64,000 bases of DNA, taken from the NCBI GenBank assembly GCA_026419775.2, contig JAOPGA020001709.1:54185-118184 (forward strand), written 5' to 3'. Origin of the DNA: Acrasis kona. Its lineage: Eukaryota; Heterolobosea; Eutetramitea; Acrasida; Acrasidae. Of the stretch, positions 12,606 to 23,337 are shown piece after piece. Below the pieces are notes generated by a model. That model did not search any database and was not told the origin of the DNA. It worked only from the letters and a program-made list of their open reading frames with translations. Positions within the stretch are counted from its first letter, which is position 1; the number at the start of each line of letters is the position of its first letter. A program made the position numbers and the translations under genes.

Positions 12606-13464
12606 ATGGCCTCTCAGCAGGACTTGACTCTAGCTCTTTCCACCCCAACTTATCACCAATATCAAACTGCCGTCGCCTCACAGATTGAATTGAACATCAA
12701 TGTACATCAAAACACACAAATCGTTCCCGCAATTCAAAATGTAAACAATAATGACGTTCCACCGGCCAATAATATCCTGAATCAAAACAATACCGAGTAT
12801 GAGGGAGAGAGGGACGATAAAAACAGGAGGAGCGGCTTCGGTACTTTGAGATTTATCACTACCCCAAATGCCTACTATAAGGGCGAATGGGTTGAGGACA
12901 AAATGGAAGGTTAGTAATAAAATTTGTCCATTTATAACGTTAATAGGTCAGGGTGAATATTGCTGGGGAGATGGGCACAGGTACTGCGGTTCTTTTAAGG
13001 ACAACAAACAACACGGCATAGGTGTATACTTTTGGCCTACCGGAGGAAAATACTTTGGTAGTTGGTCAAGGGACAAGATGAATGGTCAAGGCACATACAC
13101 CAGAAACGATGGCGTTGTGTATACTGGGCAATGGAGAGACGACCATCAATATGGAGAAGGTCTCAAGATCATACCCGTCAGGGTATGTTATGGCGAGTCA
13201 GAGAAAATGTCTCGCATGTGTATATATAAAGAATACTGGACGGCAGATAGATGCCTTGCCATGCACAAGGAGATTTTAAAGTTTCCTGATGTATATCGTG
13301 TACAAAAAATGAACCGGTTTGCGGATCTTGATGTTATAACAGTGGACAGGTCTCCAGAAGAGGAGGCAATTGTTCGCAGGAAGAGGTGTAGGGATGAATA
13401 CGAAAATAACAATTCAAGTGCCAAAAAGAGGAAAAAGTTGAAGTTGTCAACTCTGCAAAATTAA
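12606..13464 (+). CDS. MORN-repeat protein with basic C-terminal tail
   Basis: Two exons (12606-12909 and 12947-13464) are joined over a 37-nt intron and encode 273 residues. The N-terminal about 70 residues are low-complexity, rich in Gln and Asn. Four to five MORN repeats follow, with typical YxGxW and GxGxY spacing (YYKGEWVEDKMEGQGEY, GIGVYFWPTGGKYFGSW, GQGTYTRNDGVVYTGQW). The C-terminal third is non-repeat and ends in a lysine/arginine cluster (KKRKKLK) that could be a nuclear signal or bind acidic lipids. MORN repeats bind phospholipids or form elongated scaffolds at membranes and axonemes; the specific role is unknown. The ATG at 12606 is the first in frame. AATAAA follows shortly after the stop. 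Confidence 0.88.
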
Positions 13465-13681
13465 AATAGTGTACAAATAAAAAAGTTCAAGTCATGATGT
13501 ACTTGTTGTTACTTTGAAATAATTTTCTTTAAACGTTATGCTGGGTACTTGGTTTACCATCAAGTCGAACACTTGTGTGGTCCACGGTGGTATTTATAAG
13601 CTCATGTATACATTTTGTACTGATCAACCATACTAATTTCCCTCTTGAAAATATTTAGCGCGAAATAGTATTCGTTAAAAA

Positions 13682-14916
13682 ATGCTGAACTTCTCTGGGT
13701 TCTTTGATGACCTGAATGAATCGTCACCCATAGCTGTTAGGCACATGCAGCACAGAAACCCTAGGATACCACTGCTAGATTGTACAAACCAACAAATATG
13801 TAAAAAGCAAATCGTCACCATTCAAGATGTTCCATTAGAGGTGCAAAGAGAAATCGCAAAGAGAACACGCGACGAGCTATGGGTTACCTTTAAATCAGAA
13901 ATACAAAAGCTGCGAGCTGAATGTTCACAACAAGTCGAGAGGATCAGACTAGAAATGACATCAAACTCAGATGCTAATCAAGATAATATTATAAACAAAG
14001 AGGTACAAAAGATACTGGCTGTGGAGCGAGTGAAAATGGAAGAAGAATTTAAAAAGAAGTACGATGGCATTAGCGAAGCGAAAACAACCACTGTAACAAC
14101 AAAAAAGACAAAGCCCACTATAGTTACTACAACAGCACCAGTGCCGTTGACAAATGAAGGTATACAGGAAGACGAACTATTAATATTGGAACAAAAAATC
14201 ACCTCCTGGAAAAAGCAGGAGGATGACATGTCGGAGAAGTTCAGAGAACAGCAAACAATATTAGAGGAGTACTTTGTTGTAGAAGGGGAAATGGCCCCTA
14301 CAATAGGTAGAGTGAAGAATCAGTTGAACTGGGTATGTTTTTATTCGAATAATAATGCTTATTAATCAGATTTACATTGTTTGGGAGAATTTGAAAGTTT
14401 CCTACCAGAACCGACATAAGTTTACTTTCAAATATGTGATGCATCCTATAATTGGTTGCGATTCATTGAACAGCGAAAATCTACAGTGCATTGAGCAGAA
14501 TTTAACCCAGGAAGCAAATAGATTAAACCCAGTTCTCAACACAATGTTCAACGAAATGTCTATGGTGGTAAGAAGAGAGGAGCTGAGAAATAAGTTGGAT
14601 GATATGATTTCAGAAATGGAGCAGTGTAAGAACAAATGTAAGTGGCTTGATAATTGTGATATTGACCTTGTTAGCATCGCCTCAGTTCAAGAAACTTGCC
14701 GTCGAAAGCACTGCTTTCAAGGTTGAACTTAAGAAAATTTCGAAACAATTAACGACACATTTGCTTGAGTGGGGGCGTTTGAACAATACCGAGTTTAAAT
14801 ATAGAGGCTTCCGCTACCTTGATATTCTTCTGTATGACAAACTTAAACAAGAGCAACAAGAATTACAGGCACAAAAGAAGGAAGTACAAAAGAGAGTGCG
14901 AAGATCAATATTATAA
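13682..14916 (+). CDS. Coiled-coil protein of unknown function
   Basis: Three exons (13682-14332, 14370-14637, 14675-14916) with two introns of exactly 37 nt encode 386 residues. An about 60-residue N-terminal region is followed by a charged helical segment (about 75-150), a Thr-rich linker (KTTTVTTKKTKP), a second coiled coil (about 165-210), a short possibly globular segment (HKFTFKYVMHPIIG, about 230-250) and a long C-terminal coiled coil rich in Gln, Lys and Arg. The arrangement resembles cytoskeletal or kinetochore coiled-coil subunits, but I recognise no specific family. The preceding short spacer (13465-13681) holds the 3' end of the MORN gene and an AT-rich promoter. It converges on the membrane-protein gene at 14933 with 16 nt between stops. 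Confidence 0.85.
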
Positions 14917-14932
14917 AGATATTATTTTTATG

Positions 14933-15661
14933 TTACACTTGCTCAGTCGTGTTTTCCGGGTTTCGAAGTCTTCTCTGTTCAACTGCATGTTTATATCTCT
15001 GAGCGTCATCGCTCTCTATCGCAACAATATACAATCGCATCTGACCCACGGCCAATCCTAATATAATAAAACATAAGAACGTACATACCAAAGTGAAGAC
15101 ATAAGAAGATAAGAAGAAGCAGTATGCCGAGAAAATGGCAGTTGCGGCCATTGTTGCGATAGATAAAATGTAACCCACCATGGCAAACTGGATGAACTTT
15201 ATAACCGTAACTCTCAACAAACTTTTTTGATAGGTTAACATTGCGATGGCGGAAGATAGGGCATAAGTAACTGACATTAATAAGTTGACAATCGCGTTAG
15301 GCAAATCGTATCCAGTAGTAACCGATGAGTTTATAACGACGAAAAGAATTGAGATTGCAATGTGTAGTAGCGCAATCAAGAAAATGGTTGTCGCAAGGTA
15401 CATTACTACTCTTTTTCTCATTATCACCGCTCGTTCAATAGGGGTTAATACCACCTCTGTTGAAGGTAGAGGAGCAGGAGGGGTATATGTGGTGTATGTC
15501 GTCGTTTCGCCGACGCCGTCCGTTTGTCTGTGCGATTGCCTCATCATTGGTCTCTCGTCATTTGTTCCGATATCGGTTTCTGTTAGCTCAGTGTCGGCGT
15601 AGGTGCTTAGCTCCTCGTGAGGCTTCCTGAACACCTCTCCTGAATCCTCATTGGTGTTCAT
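14933..15661 (-). CDS. Four-TM membrane protein, unknown
   Basis: The 242-residue protein starts at the ATG at 15661; an upstream in-frame GTG at 15676 is unlikely to be used. The N-terminal about 85 residues are hydrophilic with Thr/Pro-rich sequence (TTYTTYTPPAPLP), presumably cytosolic. Four hydrophobic helices follow at about 92-115, 127-148, 157-178 and 185-210, and then a charged tail (QRYKHAVEQRRLRN). The topology resembles tetraspan proteins, but the large-loop Cys motifs of tetraspanins and the claudin W-GLW-C-C signature are absent. No family assigned. No intron. Confidence 0.8.
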   Translation of the reverse strand: MNTNEDSGEVFRKPHEELSTYADTELTETDIGTNDERPMMRQSHRQTDGVGETTTYTTYTPPAPLPSTEVVLTPIERAVIMRKRVVMYLATTIFLIALLHIAISILFVVINSSVTTGYDLPNAIVNLLMSVTYALSSAIAMLTYQKSLLRVTVIKFIQFAMVGYILSIATMAATAIFSAYCFFLSSYVFTLVCTFLCFIILGLAVGQMRLYIVAIESDDAQRYKHAVEQRRLRNPENTTEQV

Positions 15662-15705
15662 TTTAGGATTCGTCACATCAAAAACAATCCATTGTAAAAA
15701 ATAAT

Positions 15706-17046
15706 TTATTTATCAACACTAACCAAATGTTCTTCACCATGGACAGTATTATAGTCAACATGCACGATGCATCTCTCCACATCAGGTAACTGTTCTATTT
15801 TCAACTGTAACTCCTCTCCTATATCATGACTCTCCTTGAGTGACATGTCTGGAGGACACACAATGTGGACCTCAACATAACAGCACTCTCCAACATGCCA
15901 CGCCTGCACGGAATCAATCATATCGACTCCTCTGTGGTTTACTGCAATGTATGTAATCCTCTTCAAGAATTCATTCGAGGCGGACTTTCCAACCAAGTTT
16001 TGCACATGATCCAACGACTCTCTGACCCATGACTGAATGATGAAGATGGCCAATGCGATGGCACCTGCGGGATCGAACCACCAAACCCATTGACTCACCA
16101 AAACTGCAACGAATACTAAACTGACGGTCAAGGCATCATTAAAGTGGTCAAGAGCACATGCTTGGGCGGTAGCACTGTATGTAGCACGTCTGCAGATTAG
16201 CCAAGACACGACTTTTACCAGAACGTTGAATCCCAAGATACCAACATTGATCCAATAAAAAATTTGTTCTTCATATGGGTTTCTGGCCAAGTTCCACCAA
16301 GCTGCATCCTTTCTTAGTGATGTTCCGTTAAGGGAGTCATATATTCCGCGTATGATTTCTTCGGCTCCATTTTCAACGATCTGAACGGCTAGTGCCGCCA
16401 TGACAAATTGGAAAATGATGACACCGATCGGTTCTAGCCTGGCCTTTCCTACGGGGTATTTGTAAATGTCTAAAGGATCTCTCCTGTGTCTGATTTTATT
16501 AGTTGCATACAAAATTATAAAAGTAAAAATGTCCAGGAAAGACTCAAAAGTTGTGGCGACAACGGAAAGTGATAGTGTGAGTACTGCCCCACCAAGTTTG
16601 ACCAGTGTTAGTATCACTGTGGTCCATATTGATAGATTAATGCAGAAACTCTCATAACGCATTTCTGCGGGAGTCATTGATTCTTGTTTAGAGTATTGGA
16701 AGAGTTGTGGCTCTCCATGACTGTGCCCGTGGTTCTCAGTGCGCTCTAATAGTTTTCTTTTTTTCTCCTGCTCTTGCATCATCAAATACGCTGTCACCTC
16801 TTGCAAGTCTTTGACAACCTCATTTTGGTTTTCATAAAATTCTTTACTCTTGTAGCTTCTGGCTTTATTGACGTCAACTTCGTGAAATCTATCGATAGGA
16901 ACGGGCCACAATGTTTTATCTTCATCCTCAAGTGTTTCAATATTTGGATTGTTCCATAGTAGTCTCTCGTTGTCGACTTCAATACCAATATCTTCCGATT
17001 GATCTACATCATTGTTTATTGATGGTACGTTCTTGTGTATCACCAT
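15706..17046 (-). CDS. Cation diffusion facilitator, Mn-type (MTP8/11-like)
   Basis: The 446-residue protein has a long hydrophilic N-terminus, six predicted TM helices and a cytosolic C-terminal ferredoxin-like domain. CDF proteins export divalent metals from the cytosol in exchange for protons. The TM2 metal motif reads E-S-F-L-D and the TM5 motif D-H-F-N-D. With the strongly conserved block KYPVGKARLEPIGVIIF after TM2, this matches the Mn-CDF group rather than the Zn group, which uses HxxxD. A short His-rich stretch (HGHSHGE) precedes TM1. The C-terminal domain carries CYVEVHIVCPP and ERCIVHVDY, typical of the dimerising metal-sensor domain. Manganese specificity is inferred from these motifs. 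It is divergent from the gene at 17251 with 204 nt between starts. Confidence 0.92.
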   Translation of the reverse strand: MVIHKNVPSINNDVDQSEDIGIEVDNERLLWNNPNIETLEDEDKTLWPVPIDRFHEVDVNKARSYKSKEFYENQNEVVKDLQEVTAYLMMQEQEKKRKLLERTENHGHSHGEPQLFQYSKQESMTPAEMRYESFCINLSIWTTVILTLVKLGGAVLTLSLSVVATTFESFLDIFTFIILYATNKIRHRRDPLDIYKYPVGKARLEPIGVIIFQFVMAALAVQIVENGAEEIIRGIYDSLNGTSLRKDAAWWNLARNPYEEQIFYWINVGILGFNVLVKVVSWLICRRATYSATAQACALDHFNDALTVSLVFVAVLVSQWVWWFDPAGAIALAIFIIQSWVRESLDHVQNLVGKSASNEFLKRITYIAVNHRGVDMIDSVQAWHVGECCYVEVHIVCPPDMSLKESHDIGEELQLKIEQLPDVERCIVHVDYNTVHGEEHLVSVDK

Positions 17047-17250
17047 CTTTTCCTTTGGTATAAATCACACAACACTGTTTGAAGTTCAACCAAAAATAAA
17101 TTATCCGCATCGGAGACACGAAAGTATGATAGACAGAATTACACGGTTAAATACCTTTCACTCCATTAAATTGAGTCTAATATATAATATCCAAATATTA
17201 AAAAACAACTATTTTAAAGGTTTTTTGCTAGCTACAGCTTTTTACAAAAA
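17047..17250. promoter_or_regulatory. Divergent promoter region
   Basis: The 204-nt AT-rich spacer between divergent start codons contains TTCAACCAA at 17085-17093. This is the reverse complement of the TTGGTTGAN half-site seen in other divergent spacers of the window. No TATA box is clear. Confidence 0.35.
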
Positions 17251-18505
17251 ATGAGTACGCCAAATCCCAAGGCTCTTGACAGGTTTATCGTAAGAAGCTC
17301 GCCACCTACGATAAGTACGGTCAATGCCTCGAAGAATCTAACTATCACAAGACATGGCGTAACCAGAACTAAAAAGCTCAATGCTCCACCTTCTAATGCT
17401 TCCGGAGTCAACTTTTACGACAGTGGTGATAGAGTGAGTACTGCAAATCAAGAAGTTAACTACAATACAATGATGTCTCTATCCACACAGCTACCAGAGC
17501 TATCTGATGTTTTAGCTAGAAGCGAACTGAAATCTTTCAAAACTGGTGATTTAAGTGCGCAACAGCCAGAAATAATAACATGGAATAGAACTAATAATGG
17601 AATAGCGGCTGCTAAAGATATAATGGAGTCTCAGAACCAAAACATGAAGAAATCGAATCTGATGGATAATGTTCAGACTGTAACAAATTACGAATTATAC
17701 AACAAACCCTCATATAAGAAATCAACAAATGAGCTTTGGGAAACGAAAGTGGATCCTGCAATATTAAGTAGAATAAAACAAGAGCAGAAATTGAAGGAGA
17801 GTGGAGAGGACACTGCATCTGGGCGAAATAAAGTAATGGTGATGCAGAACTATGAAACCTTCTCGTGCAATGATGTTAAAGAACCAAAGGTGATGATTGT
17901 TGACAAAAATAAGTTGGAAAGATCTCTACACGGACGTGAATATCTATTGTTACCATCGGAGAGGAGAGCTCAGGTTGAGCAGGAAGTCAATGAAGAGAGG
18001 TGGAGAAAAGAAAAGCGTGCCGCTCTATCTAAAGACACAAGACTAAAGAGGTTAATGCATCACGACTACAAAGCTGGAATTTTAGGTGGAGAAACCCTTG
18101 ATGATCCTGATGTAGTCTATAAAGAGAGGAGTGAAAAGATTGCTGAACAACAACTGAAATCTCAGGCAACTAGTGAGAATCGCAGAAATTGTAAGATAGT
18201 TTTCAAACACAACTCTAACCGCGTTAGATTTAAGAGACGTTCATGAGTCGAAGACTGGTAAAGAAACATTGAATTTTGAAAAGCTCTCTTCAGGTCAAGA
18301 ATCATCAACGTACAATGGCGGGGGGAAATTATTCCAAAGCCACGAGCGCAATGACATTTCAGATAAAATGTATAAGAGCGACTTATTAGTCTCAACTTGG
18401 AAGAGCGCTGAGCAGTACATCCCTAGCCCCGCCAGAATGGCAAACATAAGAAATAATCAAACCAAAGGAAGAGAATACAATATTATAACAGGGACAGCTA
18501 TATGA
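17251..18505 (+). CDS. Unknown, mostly disordered/helical protein
   Basis: Two exons (17251-18190 and 18228-18505) joined over a 37-nt intron encode 405 residues. The N-terminal half is Ser/Asn/Thr-rich and probably disordered. Residues about 230-310 are strongly charged and helical (SERRAQVEQEVNEERWRKEK). The C-terminus has a short conserved-looking block ending GREYNIITGTAI. The (Y/F)NI(I/L)TG element also occurs in several axonemal proteins, so a ciliary role is possible, but this rests on a short motif only. No domain is recognised. The gene is followed by AATAAA-containing sequence near 18606. Confidence 0.8.
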
Positions 18506-19341
18506 CATCAACCTGGAGTGTATAATTAATGTATAAACTTTTCAGAAGAGGTTTGGAATTCAGACGGACTTTTCATTTCAAAAGAACGTTACCTGGCCCT
18601 GTATGATAATAAAACGTTTTGTGATTAATGTGTTTTTTGTTCAAAACTACATGTGTGAATGAGAAAGCCGTCCGTGGCCATTACACATGCAGATCTCGAA
18701 CATTTAGAAACACACACCAACTTGCAATTAACTGGCGCATGCCAAGACAGCCCTTAGCTTAACTGGCGTGAAAATTTTTGGTCGTATCAAAAATAGTAGA
18801 TAGTCAATTCCATTATGGTCATTGTAATAACCACTAAACACACTATCAAAGATTCGCGCTTTATTTGCAAATGTCTCCATCCTCTCCAAAGGAATGTGAT
18901 TCTTTTTAAGTCCATAAGCGTTGGCGTTATAACTTCAAAACGTGATATTTGAAATCCTGGATTCTGAATCGGTCAATTTTCAAAGCGGCTTGGGCCTACA
19001 TTTTGTGGCTTGATCTCTTTCGTTTATGGGTTGGTTCGTCATTATTTTCTTCTTGTAACCTTGCTTTCTTGCAGGAATGAATTTAGTTTTTTGTTGTATT
19101 AGTTACAAGGTGTAAAGAAATTGAGGTAATATCGTGTCTGGACTTCTATTTCTTAACCTTATCTTGAGGCGGTGCGAAGATTTTGTGATAGTGATATTAG
19201 TGATTATTTTGCGTATTTTTCGTTGTTTATGAATTGCTGTTATGGATTGCAACTTTTGTCCATGCTGTCATCTCATTAGTTCTCTGGATGCGTTGTATCA
19301 TCAAAATTGTAAGAGTTATTCAATCAAGCTGTTGAAGCAAG
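18506..19341. other. Intergenic region upstream of U2A', with overlapping upstream ORF
   Basis: This 836-nt stretch is mostly without coding signal. It ends with an ATG-started frame, 19242-19421 (59 residues), that overruns the U2A' start in another frame. Its N-terminus has a C2HC-like spacing (CNFCPCC then HQNC). A short near-repeat, TTAACTGGCG, occurs twice near 18728 and 18760. No RNA gene recognised. Confidence 0.4.
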
Positions 19342-20207
19342 ATGGTCAGACTCACTCCAGACCTAATACGGGCCTCGCCACAGTTTGTAAACCCTATCAA
19401 GGATCGCGAGTTGGACCTTAGAGGTCAGTTTATTGAAAAGTATTCATCTTCGTCCAACAATATATTTATTAACAACCTTTTAGTTAATTTAACTGAATGA
19501 GTCACATTTATAGGTCACAAAATAGCGCTGATAGAAAGTCTAGGTGTTACAGGGGATTCTTTTGACACTATTGATTTTTCGGATAACGAAGTAACCAGAC
19601 TCGAGGCTGGGTCGTTCCCAACACTACAAAGACTTCAGAACCTTTACCTAAACAACAATCGCCTACAGTACATTGATCAGAATGTTGCGGTCAACGTACC
19701 GAACTTGAAGTGCCTAATTCTAACAAACAACTACTTTAAAGAACTCGAGCAGTTACAAGTATTGCGCCACTTTGAAAATCTGGAAACTCTCAGTCTGGTT
19801 GATAATGCTGTCACGAGGAAAGAAAATTATCGTTTGTATGTAGTATCACTACTTCCAAGACTCAAGTATCTTGACTTTCAAAAAATCAAACAACAAGTAT
19901 TTTACATTTTATGCTTCATTCACCTAACCTTCTGTAGGAAAGGGAGCGTGCCCAAATCTACGGAAAAGACCGGGATAAGGAGCCCAAATCAAACACCTTT
20001 ACTCCTGGATCTGCGATGGATCAGGACGTAGAGCCTGTCCAGACATTAAGCAAAGAAGATATCCAAAAAATTAAGGTATGCCACAATTATAATTAAACAT
20101 GACCTAACAACTGACAATAGGACCTTATCACAAATGCAAATACCATTCAAGAAGTGAATCGCTATCAAGAAGCGCTAAATCAAGGAAAGATGCCAAAAGA
20201 TCTTTAA
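19342..20207 (+). CDS. SNRPA1: U2 small nuclear ribonucleoprotein A' (U2A')
   Basis: Four exons (19342-19423, 19514-19896, 19938-20075, 20121-20207) encode 229 residues. The introns are 90, 41 and 45 nt; the first is the longest in the window. U2A' is the LRR subunit that pairs with U2B'' and binds stem-loop IV of U2 snRNA. Diagnostic matches are VRLTPDLI at the N-terminus, KDRELDLRG before the first intron, IDFSDNEVTRL in the first LRR, LILTNN in the next and YRLYVVSLLPRLKYLDFQKIK in the LRR cap. The C-terminal helix ends in EALNQGKMPKDL, matching the family tail. The exon-1 junction splits the Gly codon in LRG-HKI as expected. The start is fixed by the conserved N-terminus. Confidence 0.95.
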
Positions 20208-20426
20208 ACACTTGTCTGTGGAGAGGTTAATTTGTAGTCTAACATTATAATTATTAAAAATACTGTGAAACATTAAAAGGCTAGTGGTTTTGTTGAATGT
20301 TATTTTCATGTCCTTGTTGCTTAAAAAAAGACGCACCACACCTCTTCAAGGGATGACGTTGTCAGATTCCAACAAGGAATACGTCGTAGGTTGACCAGCA
20401 AATAACAAACATACAGCATCTATAAC

Positions 20427-23237
20427 ATGTCCGTACGTCTTCGTGAGTTGATCCGTATGGTCAGGGACTGCAAAACTGCGGAGGAGGAAAGAAAGGTAGT
20501 AACAACCGAGTGTGCCGCAATCCGTACAGCCCTTAAGGAGCAGAACCAATATCGTGCCAAAAATGTCGCTAAATTGATATACATTCATATGTTGGGTTAC
20601 CCTACTCAGTTTGGTCAAATGGAGTGTGTCACTTTGATCACTTCAAGCAAGTACCCAGAGAAGCGCATCGGTTATTTAGCTTTAATGATACTCTTGGACG
20701 AAAACCAAGAGGTTTTACCACTAACCGAGCACACTCTAAAAAAGTAAGCAACAGCCCTTGCTCGTCTAACTTTGATCAGAGATTTGGACGACAAGAACCA
20801 ATTTGTGCAGGCACTAGCACTCACAACAATTGCAAACATTGGTAGCGTGGACATTTGTCGTGATCTTTCGAGCGAGGTCGAGAAGTTGCTCATTACAGGT
20901 TTGTAGCCAATATCAAAACGCTCTTCTCATGTTGAAAGCACCCTCATACATTCGCAAAAAAGCCGCCCTTGCAGCTGTTAGAATTATTTCAAAGTGCCCA
21001 GAGTTAATTGATAATTACATTGAAAAAATGGACACTCTGCTATCTAACGAGCAACAACAAAGAAACCATGCGGTACTCATCACATCTTTGTGTTTGATTA
21101 TTGAGATTGTACGTGCGAAAACAGACGACCAACCTACACAAACTCAGGATTTGAATAATGAGGACGATAAGAAGAAATACGTTACCAAGAGGTAAGCTGA
21201 CGTTCTTGTTCCCGTCTTACACTTCATAGAAAGTACGTTTTGCATTTCAGAAAGTACATTCCCATCCTGCTCAAGCTTCTACGTGGATTAATCATGAGCC
21301 CATACGCTTTGGAACATGATGTTGGAGGCGTCAGCGATCCCTTCTTACAGGTCAAAATCCTCAGGTTACTACGTGTACTAGGAAAGGGATCAACCAAAGC
21401 AAGCGAAGCCATGAATGACGTTTTGGTTCAAGTCGCAACAAACACGGACTCTCCTAAGAATGCAGGAAATGCAGTATTGTACGAGTGCGTTAAAATCATC
21501 ATGGACATTGAGTCAGAGAAGGGATTGAGAGTGTTGGGAATCAACCAGTTGAGTAAATTTTTAGGCAGCAGGGATCACAACCTTCGATACGTTGCGTTAC
21601 AAATGCTCGCAAAAGTCGCACACAAGGATTTCCACGACGTCAACAGACACCAAAAGACCATCATCGAATGCCTTAAGGATGCTGACCTCAGTATACGTAA
21701 GAGAGCGTTGGACCTCATCATCGTTCTGGTCAACCAAGACAATTGTAAATCACTAGTCGGAGAGTTGATGACATACCTTCAATCCAGTTCAAACGAAGAT
21801 TCATTCAAGGAACAATTAACCACGAAAATGTGTACATTGATCGAAACGTATGCACCCGACAAGGAATGGAAAATTGACACATTACTGAAATTAATCATCA
21901 CTTCAGGTCAATACGTTAGAGAAGAGATTGCGACGGTATTCATCGGATTAATCACCCAATCAAAGGAATTACAATCAAGAATTACCAAGAAGCTTTTCCA
22001 CACTTTAAAAAAGATTTCTTCCAACCAAAGCGTCATATTGAAGCAAGGAGTGCTGCTTCAGGTGGGAGTTTGGTGCATTGGAGAATATGCTGATCTTGCA
22101 TTAGATGGATCCGAACCAGACGAAGAACCCATTAGTCAAGAACAAATTGTAGATTTATTATTCGAACTGATGAGCAACATTCCTCGTGAATCCATCAACG
22201 GCAAGCACTCGACGACTTCATCCGACGACTCTGATTCTTCCAATTCCAAATGGTCAACCTCTCACGACATTTCAAGAGCCTTCTTGTTGATGGCGCTCGT
22301 CAAGCTTTGCAGCCACATTAGCGATTCGAACAGCGTGGAGCGCATCAAGACATTTTTGGATCAGAATCGTAATGTGATGGAACTGGAATTCCAACAACGT
22401 TGTTGCGAGTACTACGTACTATTGAACGATTTGGAAGAGGAAAAGAGAAGAAAGATTTTGGATCGCATGCCGCCCATTGAAATTCAACACATTGTGAACT
22501 CGTTGGCGAATTCAGGTAACAATAGTAACCAACCATCATCTTCAGTCAAATCACCAAAATCACCAACAACAACATTACCAATACAAAAACCCAAAACGTC
22601 CCTTGAACAGTTAATATCGATTGATGAGGAGGACCAACCAGTTATCACCGCGCCATCTGGTAACAATTCAATGTCCATATTGGAGAGTTTCTTTGATTCG
22701 GACGTAACCGACGTTCTGCCTTCGAACCCCATATCACTACCAGTCAATAATAAATCCTCAGGAAATACATTTGGTGAGATGTCCTTGTTGGACGGTTTGT
22801 TGTCGCCTGCACTTGGACCCGTTGTGATGCCCGTCTCCACTCCACCTGTATCTTTTAGTGCACCCAATCAAAATGGTCCAAGAAAAGTTCCACTTTTGAA
22901 CAAGAATGGAATTACAATCCGTATGGATTGTAAAGTGCTGGATGCAGTCAACAATCCACAACTATTGAACGCCATCATATACTTTAGCAACAGTAATTCT
23001 TACGAAATATCTAATATAGATTTCATGATGAGCGTACCAAAGAATTACATTAATTTGCAAATGTTCAAATCAAGTGACTCGAAGGTGCCTGCTAATAGTG
23101 ATGGAAAAGTCACACAAAAGTTGAAGTTGACAAACTTGCAGCATGGTGTGAAGCCCATTTCCTTCAAATTCAAATTCCAATACAAGGATGAGAGCAGTCA
23201 ACAAATTGTTGTTGAAGAGGGTAAAATTGTATTGTAA
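20427..23237 (+). CDS. AP1G1: AP-1 complex gamma-adaptin
   Basis: Four exons (20427-20743, 20780-20898, 20939-21191, 21230-23237; introns 36, 40 and 38 nt) encode 898 residues. Gamma-adaptin is the large subunit of the clathrin adaptor at the trans-Golgi network and endosomes. The N-terminal trunk begins RLRELIRMVRDCKTAEEER and contains EKRIGYLALMILLDE and DPFLQVKILRLLRVLG, all typical. The third acceptor is taken at 21229 because this keeps the conserved HFRK block. Residues about 580-780 form a Ser/Asn/Pro-rich hinge that includes LISID, a match to the clathrin-box L-phi-x-phi-D/E. The last about 115 residues form the gamma-ear (GITIRMDCKVLDAVNNPQLL). Strongly distinguished from alpha, beta and delta subunits by the trunk motifs. 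Confidence 0.95.
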
Positions 23238-23337
23238 TAAAGAACCAATTACAAAAGTACGCGTTTCCTAATATGGCTATTTTGATGTTCTTTTTTGTTA
23301 AGAATCAGATTCGCTTTTGGTATAGAGTTCTCAAAAA

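Noticed and set aside
21192-21250. A 59-nt third intron in gamma-adaptin
   Set aside because: It would remove the conserved HFRK block and is longer than nearly all other introns; the 38-nt alternative fits both.
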